DNA of 64,000 nt from Mycobacterium syngnathidarum. GTDB taxonomy: Bacteria; Actinomycetota; Actinomycetes; Mycobacteriales; Mycobacteriaceae. The notes under the pieces were generated by a model that worked only from the letters and a program-made list of their open reading frames with translations, made no database searches and was not told the origin of the DNA. The stretch covers positions 186,001 to 250,000 of the forward strand of contig NZ_MLCL01000062.1 of NCBI RefSeq assembly GCF_001942625.1, written 5' to 3'. Every line of letters starts with the position of its first letter. Within the stretch, counting starts at the first letter, position 1. Made by a program: the position numbers and the translations under genes. Shown here one piece after another: positions 16,974 to 24,473 of this stretch.

Positions 16974-17630
16974 ATGGCCGAATCACTCAACGCGCCATCC
17001 TGGCGTCGGCTGACTGCTGCCCGTCCCGATTGGACCCGCACGGTCGCAGCCCGGCGCGCAGCCGCAGCCGGCCTGGTCGTGCTGGCCGCCGTCACCGCTC
17101 TGCGCTCCGATCCGCATGGCGACTACACCGAGGTCGCGGTCGCAACCCACGACCTGTCCCCCGGCGTCGCGTTGGCCGCCGCGGACGTGCAACTGGACCG
17201 CCGTAGCACGGCCACCCTGCCCGAGGGTGCCCAGCGTGACGTGGCGCCGGTGATCGGTGCGACGCTGACCGCGCCGGTGCGACGCGGCGAGGTCCTCACC
17301 GATGTGCGGCTGCTCGGTTCACGGATGGCCGAATCGGCAGCGGGCCCGGATGCGAGGTTGGTGCCGGTCAAACTCAGCGACACCGCACTGCTCGATCTGA
17401 TTCGTCCAGGTGACGTGGTCGACGTGCTGACGGTCACGGCCGAGCAGCATGACAAGCCGGCCCGACCGGTTGTAGTGGCTTCCGGGGCCGTGGTGGTGCT
17501 GGTCTCGGAGAAGGCCCGCGGGGCCGGAGTGGGCACCGAGCGCGTGGCTCTGGTGGCCCTGCCTGCGCGTGCAGCCAATGAGGTAGCGGCGGTCAGCCTG
17601 GTTCAGGCCGTCACTCTTACGATTCATTGA
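16974..17630 (+). CDS. SAF-domain (CpaB/RcpC-like) membrane protein
   Basis: A 218-residue protein with one N-terminal span (AAAAGLVVLAAVTAL, about residues 25-40) and then an exposed SAF domain: VAVATHDLSPGVALAAADVQ, followed by PVRRGEVLTDVRL, typical of CpaB/RcpC pilus-assembly and flagellar FlgA-like chaperones. There are no pilus genes beside it, so the function is open. Position fits Rv0990c. TACCGT (16962-16967) is a good -10 six bases before the ATG, and there is no ribosome site, so a leaderless message is likely. Confidence 0.75.
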   Translation: MAESLNAPSWRRLTAARPDWTRTVAARRAAAAGLVVLAAVTALRSDPHGDYTEVAVATHDLSPGVALAAADVQLDRRSTATLPEGAQRDVAPVIGATLTAPVRRGEVLTDVRLLGSRMAESAAGPDARLVPVKLSDTALLDLIRPGDVVDVLTVTAEQHDKPARPVVVASGAVVVLVSEKARGAGVGTERVALVALPARAANEVAAVSLVQAVTLTIH

Positions 17631-17764
17631 TCTGGAATTGCACTGTCCAACAACACTATTGACGTTCAGCCAAGATGTTGACCAACAACCCCCAGCCGCT
17701 CGGCCTACTCGGTTACTGTTTGCTTGTCCCACCCAACACACCAACTGCAGGAAGGGTCCGCAGC

Positions 17765-18226
17765 ATGTTGAAGGGCTTCAAAGAGTTTCTGTCGCGCGGC
17801 AATGTCATCGATCTCGCGGTTGCTGTGGTCATCGGCGCCGCCTTCACCGGCTTGGTCACCTCATTCACCGAGAAGGTGATCCAGCCACTGGTCGACCGCG
17901 TCGGCGCCGGCGGCGACCGTGAGTACGGCATCCTCAAGATCTCGCTCGGCGGCGATCCCGAGCAGTTCGTCGACTTCAACGCCGTGCTGTCGGCGTTCAT
18001 CAATTTCGTGATCGTTGCGGCAGTGATCTACTTCGTCGTCGTCGTGCCGTACAAGAAGCTGCGCGAGCGCGGCGAGGTCGAGCAGGCCCAGGACACCGAG
18101 CTGAGCCTCCTGACCGAGATCCGCGATCTGCTGGCCGAGAACGGCAACACCGGCAAGCACGTGACCGGTCCTGGCACCGGCCCCAGCCCCGACACCGCCA
18201 AGCACACCAGTGCCGACCGCTCGTGA
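17765..18226 (+). CDS. mscL: Large-conductance mechanosensitive channel
   Basis: A 153-residue MscL, the osmotic emergency valve of the inner membrane. The start at 17765 follows AGGAAGGG. The N-terminal amphipathic helix and first span read MLKGFKEFLSRGNVIDLAVA then VVIGAAFTGLVTSFTEK; the second span is SAFINFVIVAAVIYFVVVVP, and a charged C-terminal helix follows (EVEQAQDTELSLLTEIRDLL). The Gly/Thr-rich tail after it is longer than in E. coli. Corresponds to Rv0985c. Confidence 0.97.
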   Translation: MLKGFKEFLSRGNVIDLAVAVVIGAAFTGLVTSFTEKVIQPLVDRVGAGGDREYGILKISLGGDPEQFVDFNAVLSAFINFVIVAAVIYFVVVVPYKKLRERGEVEQAQDTELSLLTEIRDLLAENGNTGKHVTGPGTGPSPDTAKHTSADRS

Positions 18227-18244
18227 TGGCACACAGCTACAAGC

Positions 18245-18279
18245 AAAAGCAGCCCCTGGAGATTCCAGGGGCTGCTTTT
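18245..18279. terminator. Bidirectional intrinsic terminator between mscL and the porin gene
   Basis: Perfect 15-bp arms (18245-18259, 18265-18279) with a 5-base loop, flanked by A4 and T4, so it is a GC-rich stem with a U tail on both strands. It separates the rightward mscL from the leftward porin gene. Confidence 0.92.
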
Positions 18280-18293
18280 GGTGAAGACCTAGC

Positions 18294-18941
18294 TCAGTTC
18301 ATGTTCCAGGGCTCGCCGTAGGTGGTGACGCTGTCACCGGTGGAGGCGATCAGGCGGGCGAACGGCCGCAGCAGCACCCCACCGGCCGCACCGGTCACCG
18401 TGCCGTGCGCGTTGGACACCGCCACACCGCCGGCCGGACCGGCCACGTCCACCGAGAAGGTGGCCACTTCCTGGATACCCGGGCCGTTGCCCAGATCCGC
18501 GCTGATCGACACACCCGGGAACAGGTTCGGGGTGATCACCGACTCCAGACCAAACGGCGGACCGGTGATGTCACCATCGTCGATCAAGATGTTCGGGGTG
18601 GTGTAGGAGAAGTTGATCCCCACACCGAGTGACCAGGGGAAGCCGATCTGATAGCCCAACTCCAAGGTGCCCTCGAAGTCCTCGGCGCCCGGGCCGGCCA
18701 CGATGTACTTGGCTCGACCGGAATGGAACCACTCACGGGTCAGCCGGTTGCGGTCCAACGGGAACACACCGTTGAGGAAGGTGTCCCACTGCTGAACGGT
18801 CAGCGTCCGGTCCTGACCATCGACCAGGCTCAGCTCATTGTCCAGACCCGCATGGGAAGTGCCCGCGCCTATGAACAAGCCCGCGAAGATCCCGGCCAAT
18901 GCGGTCACCAATGCAACCAGCACTCGACTGAATGCCTTCAT
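18294..18941 (-). CDS. MspA-family outer-membrane porin
   Basis: A 215-residue porin precursor. The N-terminal ~31 residues are a signal peptide ending SHA before GLDNELSLVDGQDRTLTV, the mature N-terminus known for MspA. The mature 184 residues are almost identical in my memory to M. smegmatis MspA, including the constriction-zone aspartates in ILIDDGDITG and the C-terminus TTYGEPWNMN. It forms the octameric channel for small hydrophilic nutrients in the mycolate membrane. The M. smegmatis paralogue mspC lies in this same mscL/moaB2/pepD neighbourhood, so this is probably the mspC-position gene; paralogue naming cannot be settled from one window. Confidence 0.95.
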   Translation of the reverse strand: MKAFSRVLVALVTALAGIFAGLFIGAGTSHAGLDNELSLVDGQDRTLTVQQWDTFLNGVFPLDRNRLTREWFHSGRAKYIVAGPGAEDFEGTLELGYQIGFPWSLGVGINFSYTTPNILIDDGDITGPPFGLESVITPNLFPGVSISADLGNGPGIQEVATFSVDVAGPAGGVAVSNAHGTVTGAAGGVLLRPFARLIASTGDSVTTYGEPWNMN

Positions 18942-19324
18942 GTTCTCCCTTATATCGCCGGCGCTCCCGGAGGCTCACCGTTTGTGGTCGGCTTCCCGGC
19001 CCCCGCAGACCGTATCGCCCCGCAAGACCCACATGTGACAGGGATTAGAGACCCCACATGTTGCTCTTACGTAATGCTCATCGTTGACACGAGGAACATA
19101 ACGGCACCCCATCGGGGCGGCAACGCGAGCACACATCGGCACGGCTTCATACGGTCGATCGATCAAAATTTGCTGGGAACAAGCTGGAAGCTTGCCCACC
19201 ACGTCACGACGCTGCGAATTGAGCCGCCCGGCAATGCTGTGACGCCGTTCGCCTTGGTGACGAACTGAGGTACAGACCACAACCGAACGGGGAAGTTTCG
19301 CACTGCCACAGGCCGTTCACCTAT
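18942..19324. other. Non-coding region upstream of the porin gene
   Basis: This 383-bp region has no supported gene. It must hold the porin promoter on the leftward strand. It contains CCCACATGT twice (19028-19036 and 19053-19061, 25 bp apart); the same bases form an inverted pair ACATGTG-N17-CACATGT. That could be a regulator site, but none is known to me. The rest is ordinary sequence. Confidence 0.4.
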
Positions 19325-19483
19325 TCATTGGTGATGTGGCGGAATGTTGTTCCTCAGCCACCGGTCACGGTCGGCATCGTCGTCCGGCGAAGCGGTGTCG
19401 CGTTCGTCGGGCGCGATGTCTGGGATCGCTTCACCGAAGATCTTGTTAACTGCGTGGCGGGACGCTTTGTTCGCTTCCGGCAT
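19325..19483 (-). CDS. Small conserved-looking hydrophilic protein, 52 residues
   Basis: An ORF of 52 codons from ATG 19483, preceded by AAGGGA at a good distance, to TGA. The product begins MPEANKASRHAVNKIFGEAI and continues with an acidic middle (DERDTASPDDDADRDRW) and a His-rich end (NNIPPHHQ). Codon use is GC-rich at third positions where choice allows, like its neighbours. There is no signal peptide or membrane span. Function unknown. It lies between the porin and moaB2 genes. Confidence 0.7.
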   Translation of the reverse strand: MPEANKASRHAVNKIFGEAIPDIAPDERDTASPDDDADRDRWLRNNIPPHHQ

Positions 19484-19594
19484 CTTCAATTCCCTTTGTG
19501 ACTAAGATCACAGACCATCCTAGTCGGCGCTACAACAACCGTTAACCTGCTCTTAACCAGCGGCGTCGCTCTGCCCAACGCTCGTCTGGAAACA

Positions 19595-19621
19595 AAAACG
19601 GCGGCCGATGGCCGCCGTTTT
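19595..19621 (-). terminator. Intrinsic terminator after moaB2
   Basis: A 12-bp perfect stem (19595-19606 and 19610-19621) with a 3-base loop and T4/A4 flanks lies 8 bp beyond the moaB2 stop. It ends the mprA-mprB-pepD-moaB2 transcription unit and could also act on the other strand. Confidence 0.9.
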
Positions 19622-19629
19622 GTCGGAGT

Positions 19630-20208
19630 TCAGATCTCCAAACTTGATAGCTGGCCGATGACTTGCGCAGCCAGTGGACCTAGGGTGGCCATCCCGTCGC
19701 GCACCGCGGCGCGTGACCCGGCGATGTTGACCACCAACGTGCTGCCCGAGACACCGCACAAGCCACGTGACAGGCCCGCATCGGGAATCCCGGCCGAAAG
19801 ACCCGAAGCCCGCAGCGCCTCGGCGATGCCCAGCAGCTCCCGGTCCAGGATGTCGAGGGTGGCCTCCGGCGTCACATCGCGCGGCGTCACCCCCGTCCCG
19901 CCGACCGACACCACCAGATCGACGCCACCGATCACCGCGGTATTCAGCGCGTTGCGGATCTCGACCTCGTCAGCGGCCACCACCACAACCCCGTCGACGA
20001 CGAAACCGGCTTCGCCCAACAATTCCGTGACCAACGGACCGCTGTGGTCTTCCTCGCCATGTGCGGTGCGATCGTCCACGACGACGACGAGCGCCCGGCC
20101 CACCAACTCCCCTGGTTGTTCCATGCCTGCAACCGTATATCCGGCGGCAGACAACGGTGTAGCCAGACGGAGTGTGGCCAAGTTGTCGGACCCGATCACC
20201 GTGCTCAC
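19630..20208 (-). CDS. moaB2: MoaB2-like molybdopterin-binding-domain protein
   Basis: A 192-residue MoaB/MogA-fold protein. The core motifs are VDLVVSVGGTGVTPRDVTPE (molybdopterin-binding SGGTG loop) and GLCGVSGSTLVVNIAGS. ATG 20208 overlaps the pepD stop by 4 bp; an internal ATG at 20124 (MEQPGELVGRALVVVVDD) would give a shorter form close to the Rv0984 start I remember. Its place after mprAB-pepD is conserved. It would act in molybdopterin cofactor synthesis, but a role with the SigE stress system has also been proposed for this locus, so the cellular role is uncertain. Confidence 0.9.
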   Translation of the reverse strand: MSTVIGSDNLATLRLATPLSAAGYTVAGMEQPGELVGRALVVVVDDRTAHGEEDHSGPLVTELLGEAGFVVDGVVVVAADEVEIRNALNTAVIGGVDLVVSVGGTGVTPRDVTPEATLDILDRELLGIAEALRASGLSAGIPDAGLSRGLCGVSGSTLVVNIAGSRAAVRDGMATLGPLAAQVIGQLSSLEI

Positions 20209-21545
20209 TGCTCTGCCCTTCCAAGTGTGACCTCGACGGTCTGCGGTTTGCCCCCCTGGTCCAAGAACGTCAGCGTGACCTTGTCACCAGGGGCCTTGGA
20301 CCGCACCGCGGCCACAAGGGCGTCAGCGCTGCCGATCACCCGGTCATCGACCTTGGTGACCACCACACCGCTGGGCAGCCCGGCCGCCGACGCGGCCCCG
20401 CCGTTGGTGACCTCGACGATCTTGGCGCCGTCACTGGTCTTGTCGTTGGCCACCTGCACGCCCAGCGAGGCGTGCGAAGCCGTCCCGTTCTGGATCAGCT
20501 CGTCGGCGATGCGCTTGGCTTGATCGACCGGAATGGCGAAGCCCAGCCCGATCGAACCGCTCTGTGCCTGAGCCGAATCGCCCCCCATGGTGGCGATCGC
20601 CGAGTTGATGCCGACCAGCTCGCCGTTCATGTTGACCAGCGCGCCACCGGAGTTACCCGGATTGATTGCGGCGTCGGTCTGAATGGCGTCGAGCACCGTG
20701 TTCTGGTTGCGGGTGTCGCCGCCGGCCGCGACCGGCCGGTTCAGCGCGCTGACGATGCCGGTGGTGACGGTGCCTTCCAGCCCCAGCGGCGACCCGATCG
20801 CGACGACGTCCTGGCCCACCCGCAAGCTGCTCGACGACCCGAGGGTGACGGGGGTCAGACCCGAGACGTCCTGCGCCCGCACGACAGCGATGTCACTGCT
20901 GGGATCGGTGCCGACGACGGTGAAGGGCTTGTTGGATCCATCGGAGAACGTGACCTTGGTTCGGGCGCCCACCGGTGCCGCCCCAGGCAAGGGCGACGAG
21001 GAAGCGGCGCCCGGCTTGGCAGCCTGCACCACGTGGTTGTTGGTCAGGATGAGGCCGTCGGCGGTGAGGATGATGCCCGAGCCTTCCTCGGACGCGCGGC
21101 CCAGATCCGTCTCGAGCTTGACCACACTCGGCACCACCTTGGCCGCGACCTGCTCGACCGAGCCCGGTGGCAGCGCCGCCGCGGGGACGGTCGGTGCGGC
21201 ACCGAGCCCCTGGGTACCCAACCGAGGGTGGTCGTCCTGCACCAGGGTCGCGACGCCGCCGCCGACGCCGGCGGAGACCACGGCCACCGCGAGCGCCCCG
21301 GCGACCAGGCCGGCCTTGGAACGTTTCTTGGCCGGGACGGGCTGTGGGCCGGCCGGAACGCGGTACGGGTCATACGGTGCGCGGTAGGCCTGCTGCTGAG
21401 TCTGTTGCGGGTGCTGCTGTTGACGCGCGTATCGCCAGTCATAGGGCTGTGACTGGTAGGGGTCAGGACGCGCACCGGCGTATCCGGGGGCAACGCCGCC
21501 GGAGTGCTGCTCCGGCTGGTGGGGGTACCTCGGGTGGTTCGTCAT
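20205..21545 (-). CDS. pepD: HtrA-like serine protease PepD
   Basis: A 446-residue envelope protease/chaperone. A Pro/Gln/Tyr-rich cytoplasmic N-terminus (~75 residues) leads to one span (GLVAGALAVAVVSAGVGGGV), then a trypsin-like domain with His171 (TNNHVV), Asp218 (SSDIAVV) and Ser299 (GNSGGAL), then one PDZ domain from about residue 350. It degrades or refolds damaged envelope proteins and belongs to the MprAB/SigE stress response. It follows mprAB on the same strand with a 203-bp gap containing an MprA-box-like repeat; its stop overlaps moaB2. Confidence 0.96.
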   Translation of the reverse strand: MTNHPRYPHQPEQHSGGVAPGYAGARPDPYQSQPYDWRYARQQQHPQQTQQQAYRAPYDPYRVPAGPQPVPAKKRSKAGLVAGALAVAVVSAGVGGGVATLVQDDHPRLGTQGLGAAPTVPAAALPPGSVEQVAAKVVPSVVKLETDLGRASEEGSGIILTADGLILTNNHVVQAAKPGAASSSPLPGAAPVGARTKVTFSDGSNKPFTVVGTDPSSDIAVVRAQDVSGLTPVTLGSSSSLRVGQDVVAIGSPLGLEGTVTTGIVSALNRPVAAGGDTRNQNTVLDAIQTDAAINPGNSGGALVNMNGELVGINSAIATMGGDSAQAQSGSIGLGFAIPVDQAKRIADELIQNGTASHASLGVQVANDKTSDGAKIVEVTNGGAASAAGLPSGVVVTKVDDRVIGSADALVAAVRSKAPGDKVTLTFLDQGGKPQTVEVTLGRAEQ

Positions 21546-21685
21546 TGTGCTGCGTGCTCTTCTCTTGTAATAAGGTCCGCCGGCCAGTGACGCCAGCCCG
21601 GTCCGACCCGTTTGTCCAACCCTCGTGTCTTCGATTCGTCCAATTCGTCAAACGAACTTGTCGTCACTCAGGTTGCCCAGATGGG

Positions 21686-21703
21686 CTGAGAATCCACTTA
21701 GAG
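21686..21703 (-). promoter_or_regulatory. MprA-box-like direct repeat upstream of pepD
   Basis: CTGAGAA-N4-CTTAGAG (written on the + strand) is a degenerate copy of the perfect repeat in front of mprA, with the same 11-bp spacing, about 140 bp upstream of pepD. It is likely an MprA site giving pepD its own promoter. Confidence 0.6.
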
Positions 21704-21748
21704 ATCTCTGACCCATCCATGACCAGTCCCCCGACCGATACAACTGTC

Positions 21749-23251
21749 TCATCTTTTCTCCGCGCCGACGGTGTACCCACCACCGGCTCCCGGCATGTGT
21801 GTCGCCTCGCCGGCTGGGATGGGCTGCCCCGGCAGGACCATGTGGAACGAGGCCCCCGGCGGCGTGCCGCCGGGCACAGTCTCGTCAATCCGCAGTGCCC
21901 CACCGTGTTTGAGCACCACTTGCTGGACGATAGCCAATCCGAGGCCGGATCCCGGCATTGCCCTCGCCGCGTCCGATCGGTAGAAGCGCTCGAACACCAG
22001 CGCCCGTTCCTGTGGCGGGATACCGGGGCCGTGGTCGGAAACCACCAACTCGGCGTGCGTGGGGTCGACTTGGTGCAATCGCACACCGACGCGTCCGCCG
22101 GCCGGGCTCCACTTGGCGGCGTTGTCGAGCAGGTTGAGTACCGCGCGGCCCAGACCGGGCGCGTCGCCGAACACCTGCCACCCGGTGACGTCGACATCGA
22201 ATTCGATGTCGTTGCGGCGGCGGCGGACCCGTTCCAGGCTGCGGTCGACGACCTCCGACATGTCGACGGGTTCCGGCGTGATGTCGCCGGCGTCGTCGCG
22301 GGTCAGATCGACAAGGTCGCCGACCAAGGTGGACAGCTCCTCGATCTGTGCGATCACATCCTGCTGCAGCCCATCCATCTCGTCCCTCGGCAGCGGCGGC
22401 GCCCCGGGTGCCTGCGAGGCCATCAACAGCTCGACGTTGGTACGCAATGAGGTCAGCGGTGTACGCAGTTCGTGCCCGGCGTCCGACACCAGCCGGGATT
22501 GGCGTTCCCTCGACTCGGCCAGCGCTCGCAGCATCATGTTGAATGCCTCGGTGAGCCGGGCCAGCTCGTCGCTGCCGACCACCGGGATGGGCCGCAGATC
22601 GTCGGTGCGGGCCACCCGCTCAGCGGCTTCGGTGAGTCTGCCCACCGGTCTGAGCCCGGCTCTGGCCACCGCACCACCTGCCATGGCGGCCACCGCCACC
22701 CCGACGCCGCCGACGATCAGCAGCACCGTGCCCAGCCGTCGGAGCACTTGGACAGTGGGTGCCAGGCTCTTGGAGATCAGCAGCGAGCTGCCGTTGGCCA
22801 GATGCACCGCGAGCACCCGTTGGTGGTTGGCAGTGCGTAGCGACATCAGCAGTTCACCCGAGATGACGTCTTTCTCGGCCTTGCCCAGCGGCAGCATCTG
22901 GCCCTGTTGATTGGCGGTGTAGATGGAGCGGCCCGGGATCACCAGCATCGCGTTGACGTCGGAGTACGCCGTGCCCTCGATGGCCTTGCCAGGGTCGGCG
23001 GCCAGCGATCCGCTCTCGATCAGCAACCGGGCCCGGCTGTGCAGCTGGTTGTCGAGGTCGTCGTAGAGGGCGCGGGACACCACGGCGTAGACCGCGACCG
23101 CCATCAGCACCACCACCATGGCCACCATCGACATCGCAAGCATCATCACGCGCCAGCGCAATGACAGAGAGCTGGTGTTCCGGAGGACGGCGGCGGGCCG
23201 CCCGATGTTCACGGGGGTGGTTCGACCGTTGTTCTCGTTGAGTGCCATCAA
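21749..23251 (-). CDS. mprB: Sensor histidine kinase MprB
   Basis: A 500-residue membrane kinase sensing envelope stress. Spans at about residues 35-57 and 174-195 bracket an extracytoplasmic domain; a HAMP linker follows (RPVGRLTEAAERVA), then the phospho-acceptor box SDAGHELRTPLTSLRTN with His260, and an ATPase domain with NLLDNAAKWSP and SGLGLAIVQQVV. Close to M. tuberculosis MprB in memory throughout, except at the extreme ends. The start is ATG 23251 or the adjacent ATG 23248, one base past the mprA stop, so the two are an operon. Confidence 0.96.
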   Translation of the reverse strand: MMALNENNGRTTPVNIGRPAAVLRNTSSLSLRWRVMMLAMSMVAMVVVLMAVAVYAVVSRALYDDLDNQLHSRARLLIESGSLAADPGKAIEGTAYSDVNAMLVIPGRSIYTANQQGQMLPLGKAEKDVISGELLMSLRTANHQRVLAVHLANGSSLLISKSLAPTVQVLRRLGTVLLIVGGVGVAVAAMAGGAVARAGLRPVGRLTEAAERVARTDDLRPIPVVGSDELARLTEAFNMMLRALAESRERQSRLVSDAGHELRTPLTSLRTNVELLMASQAPGAPPLPRDEMDGLQQDVIAQIEELSTLVGDLVDLTRDDAGDITPEPVDMSEVVDRSLERVRRRRNDIEFDVDVTGWQVFGDAPGLGRAVLNLLDNAAKWSPAGGRVGVRLHQVDPTHAELVVSDHGPGIPPQERALVFERFYRSDAARAMPGSGLGLAIVQQVVLKHGGALRIDETVPGGTPPGASFHMVLPGQPIPAGEATHMPGAGGGYTVGAEKR

Positions 23252-23252
23252 G

Positions 23253-23945
23253 TCAGGGGGGTGTTTCGCGCAGCACGTAACCGACGCCGCGCACGGTATG
23301 GATCAGCCGCGGCTCGCCGTCGGCCTCGGTCTTGCGTCGCAGGTAACCGATGTACACCTCGAGGGCGTTGCCGGAGGTCGGGAAGTCGAACCCCCACACC
23401 TCTTCGAGGATGCGGCTACGGGTGAGCACCCGCCGCGGATTGGCGATCAGCATTTCCAGCAGCGAGAACTCGGTGCGGGTGAGGCTGATCTGGCGTTGGC
23501 CGCGGGTCACCTCACGGGTCACCGGATCAAGCGTCAGGTCCGTGAACGACATCTTCTGCGAGTCGGCGCCGTCGTCGCTGACGGTCCGCCGCAACAACGC
23601 GCGCATCCGGGCCAGAAGTTCTTCGAGCGCGAACGGCTTGGGCAGGTAATCGTCTGCACCGGCATCCAGACCGGCGACCCGCTCGGAGACCGAGTCGCGG
23701 GCCGTCAACACCAGGATCGGCAGATCGTCACCTGTGCTGCGAAGCTGCCGGCAGACCTCCAAGCCATCCAGTCGCGGCATCATCACGTCCAGAACCACAG
23801 CGTCAGGCCGGTCATTGGCAATCGCTTCGAGCGCTTCGACCCCATCCTGGGCGAGCTCGACCGAGTAACCATTGAAAGAAAGCGACCGGCGCAGGGATTC
23901 GCGCACAGCGCGATCGTCGTCAACGACAAGAATGCGCACAGGCAC
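23253..23945 (-). CDS. mprA: Response regulator MprA
   Basis: A 230-residue OmpR-type regulator. The receiver has the acidic pocket VDDD (residues 8-11), phospho-acceptor Asp53 ([12 protein letters not shown]) and the PKPF lysine; the C-terminal winged helix ends [23 protein letters not shown] 23945 gives [11 protein letters not shown] and the 230-residue length of the M. tuberculosis protein; an ATG farther upstream (23990) would add residues encoded by the operator repeats and is rejected. It controls itself, mprB, pepD and sigE. Confidence 0.96.
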   Translation of the reverse strand: MPVRILVVDDDRAVRESLRRSLSFNGYSVELAQDGVEALEAIANDRPDAVVLDVMMPRLDGLEVCRQLRSTGDDLPILVLTARDSVSERVAGLDAGADDYLPKPFALEELLARMRALLRRTVSDDGADSQKMSFTDLTLDPVTREVTRGQRQISLTRTEFSLLEMLIANPRRVLTRSRILEEVWGFDFPTSGNALEVYIGYLRRKTEADGEPRLIHTVRGVGYVLRETPP

Positions 23946-23961
23946 AGTTTCAACCCGCTGT

Positions 23962-23979
23962 CTGAGAGTGGGCTGAGAG
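23962..23979 (-). promoter_or_regulatory. MprA box in the mprA promoter
   Basis: Two perfect CTGAGAG copies (23962-23968 and 23973-23979) separated by 4 bp, one helical turn apart, lie 17 bp upstream of the mprA GTG. Tandem repeats of this kind are the known target of MprA and support autoregulation. Confidence 0.75.
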
Positions 23980-24034
23980 GCGCGCCGCAAATTCGCCGAG
24001 CGTTTTTCCAGCCTGGACCAACCCTGAGCACGAC

Positions 24035-24067
24035 AAAAAGCGCTACCACCGAGTGGTAGCGCTTTTT
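24035..24067. terminator. Intrinsic terminator after rpmF
   Basis: Perfect 15-bp arms (24035-24049, 24053-24067) with a 3-base loop, A5 on one side and T5 on the other. It lies 18 bp beyond the rpmF stop and upstream of the mprA promoter. Confidence 0.92.
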
Positions 24068-24085
24068 GTAAAGTGTCTGCGGGTT

Positions 24086-24259
24086 CTAGCGCTTGTCGAG
24101 GTCGACAAGGCCGAGACGAGCGGCCTTGAGCAGACGGCGCGGCACCTTGTGCTGCTGACCGGCGACATTGACGCCGACGAGGCCGGTGGCCTCAGCCTTC
24201 CACTGCGCGCGCCGGCTACGGGTGTTCGCGCGCGACATTCTGCGCTTGGGCACAGCCAT
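24086..24259 (-). CDS. rpmF: 50S ribosomal protein bL32
   Basis: A 57-residue ribosomal protein starting [20 protein letters not shown]; the ATG at 24259 follows AAGGAG, and the ATG three codons upstream is less well placed. It has no cysteine at all, so it is the zinc-independent form. It stands alone between two promoters: a strong terminator follows it and the AtuA-like operon diverges from it. Confidence 0.96.
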   Translation of the reverse strand: MAVPKRRMSRANTRSRRAQWKAEATGLVGVNVAGQQHKVPRRLLKAARLGLVDLDKR

Positions 24260-24401
24260 GACGTGCATCTCCTTGCTCTGGGTTGTTGCCGCGCGTATCG
24301 AAATCAGCTCACCGCGGGCGACGATTAGGTACAGACTAGCGGTTGACCTGCGTCGGCTCCAAAACGTGGGTGATTTCTGCGCCGAGCACGGGGAGCACCC
24401 C

Positions 24402-24443
24402 TTGACGTGGGACCGGCGGTACCCGTTAACCTACCGGTTGGTT
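24402..24443 (+). promoter_or_regulatory. Promoter and palindromic operator of the AtuA-like operon
   Basis: TTGACG (24402-24407) and TAACCT (24427-24432, 19-bp spacer) are possible -35 and -10 elements. The 16-bp near-palindrome AACCTACCGGTTGGTT (24428-24443, one mismatched pair) overlaps the -10, as a TetR-type repressor site would. GTG 24474 has CGGGAG before it. No regulator gene is adjacent. Confidence 0.5.
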
Positions 24444-24473
24444 GGGTCCCTTACGGCGTTGACGGGAGTACGT

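Noticed and set aside
23946..23990. Longer MprA start at ATG 23990
   Set aside because: It would translate the MprA-box repeats; GTG 23945 gives the known 230-residue length.
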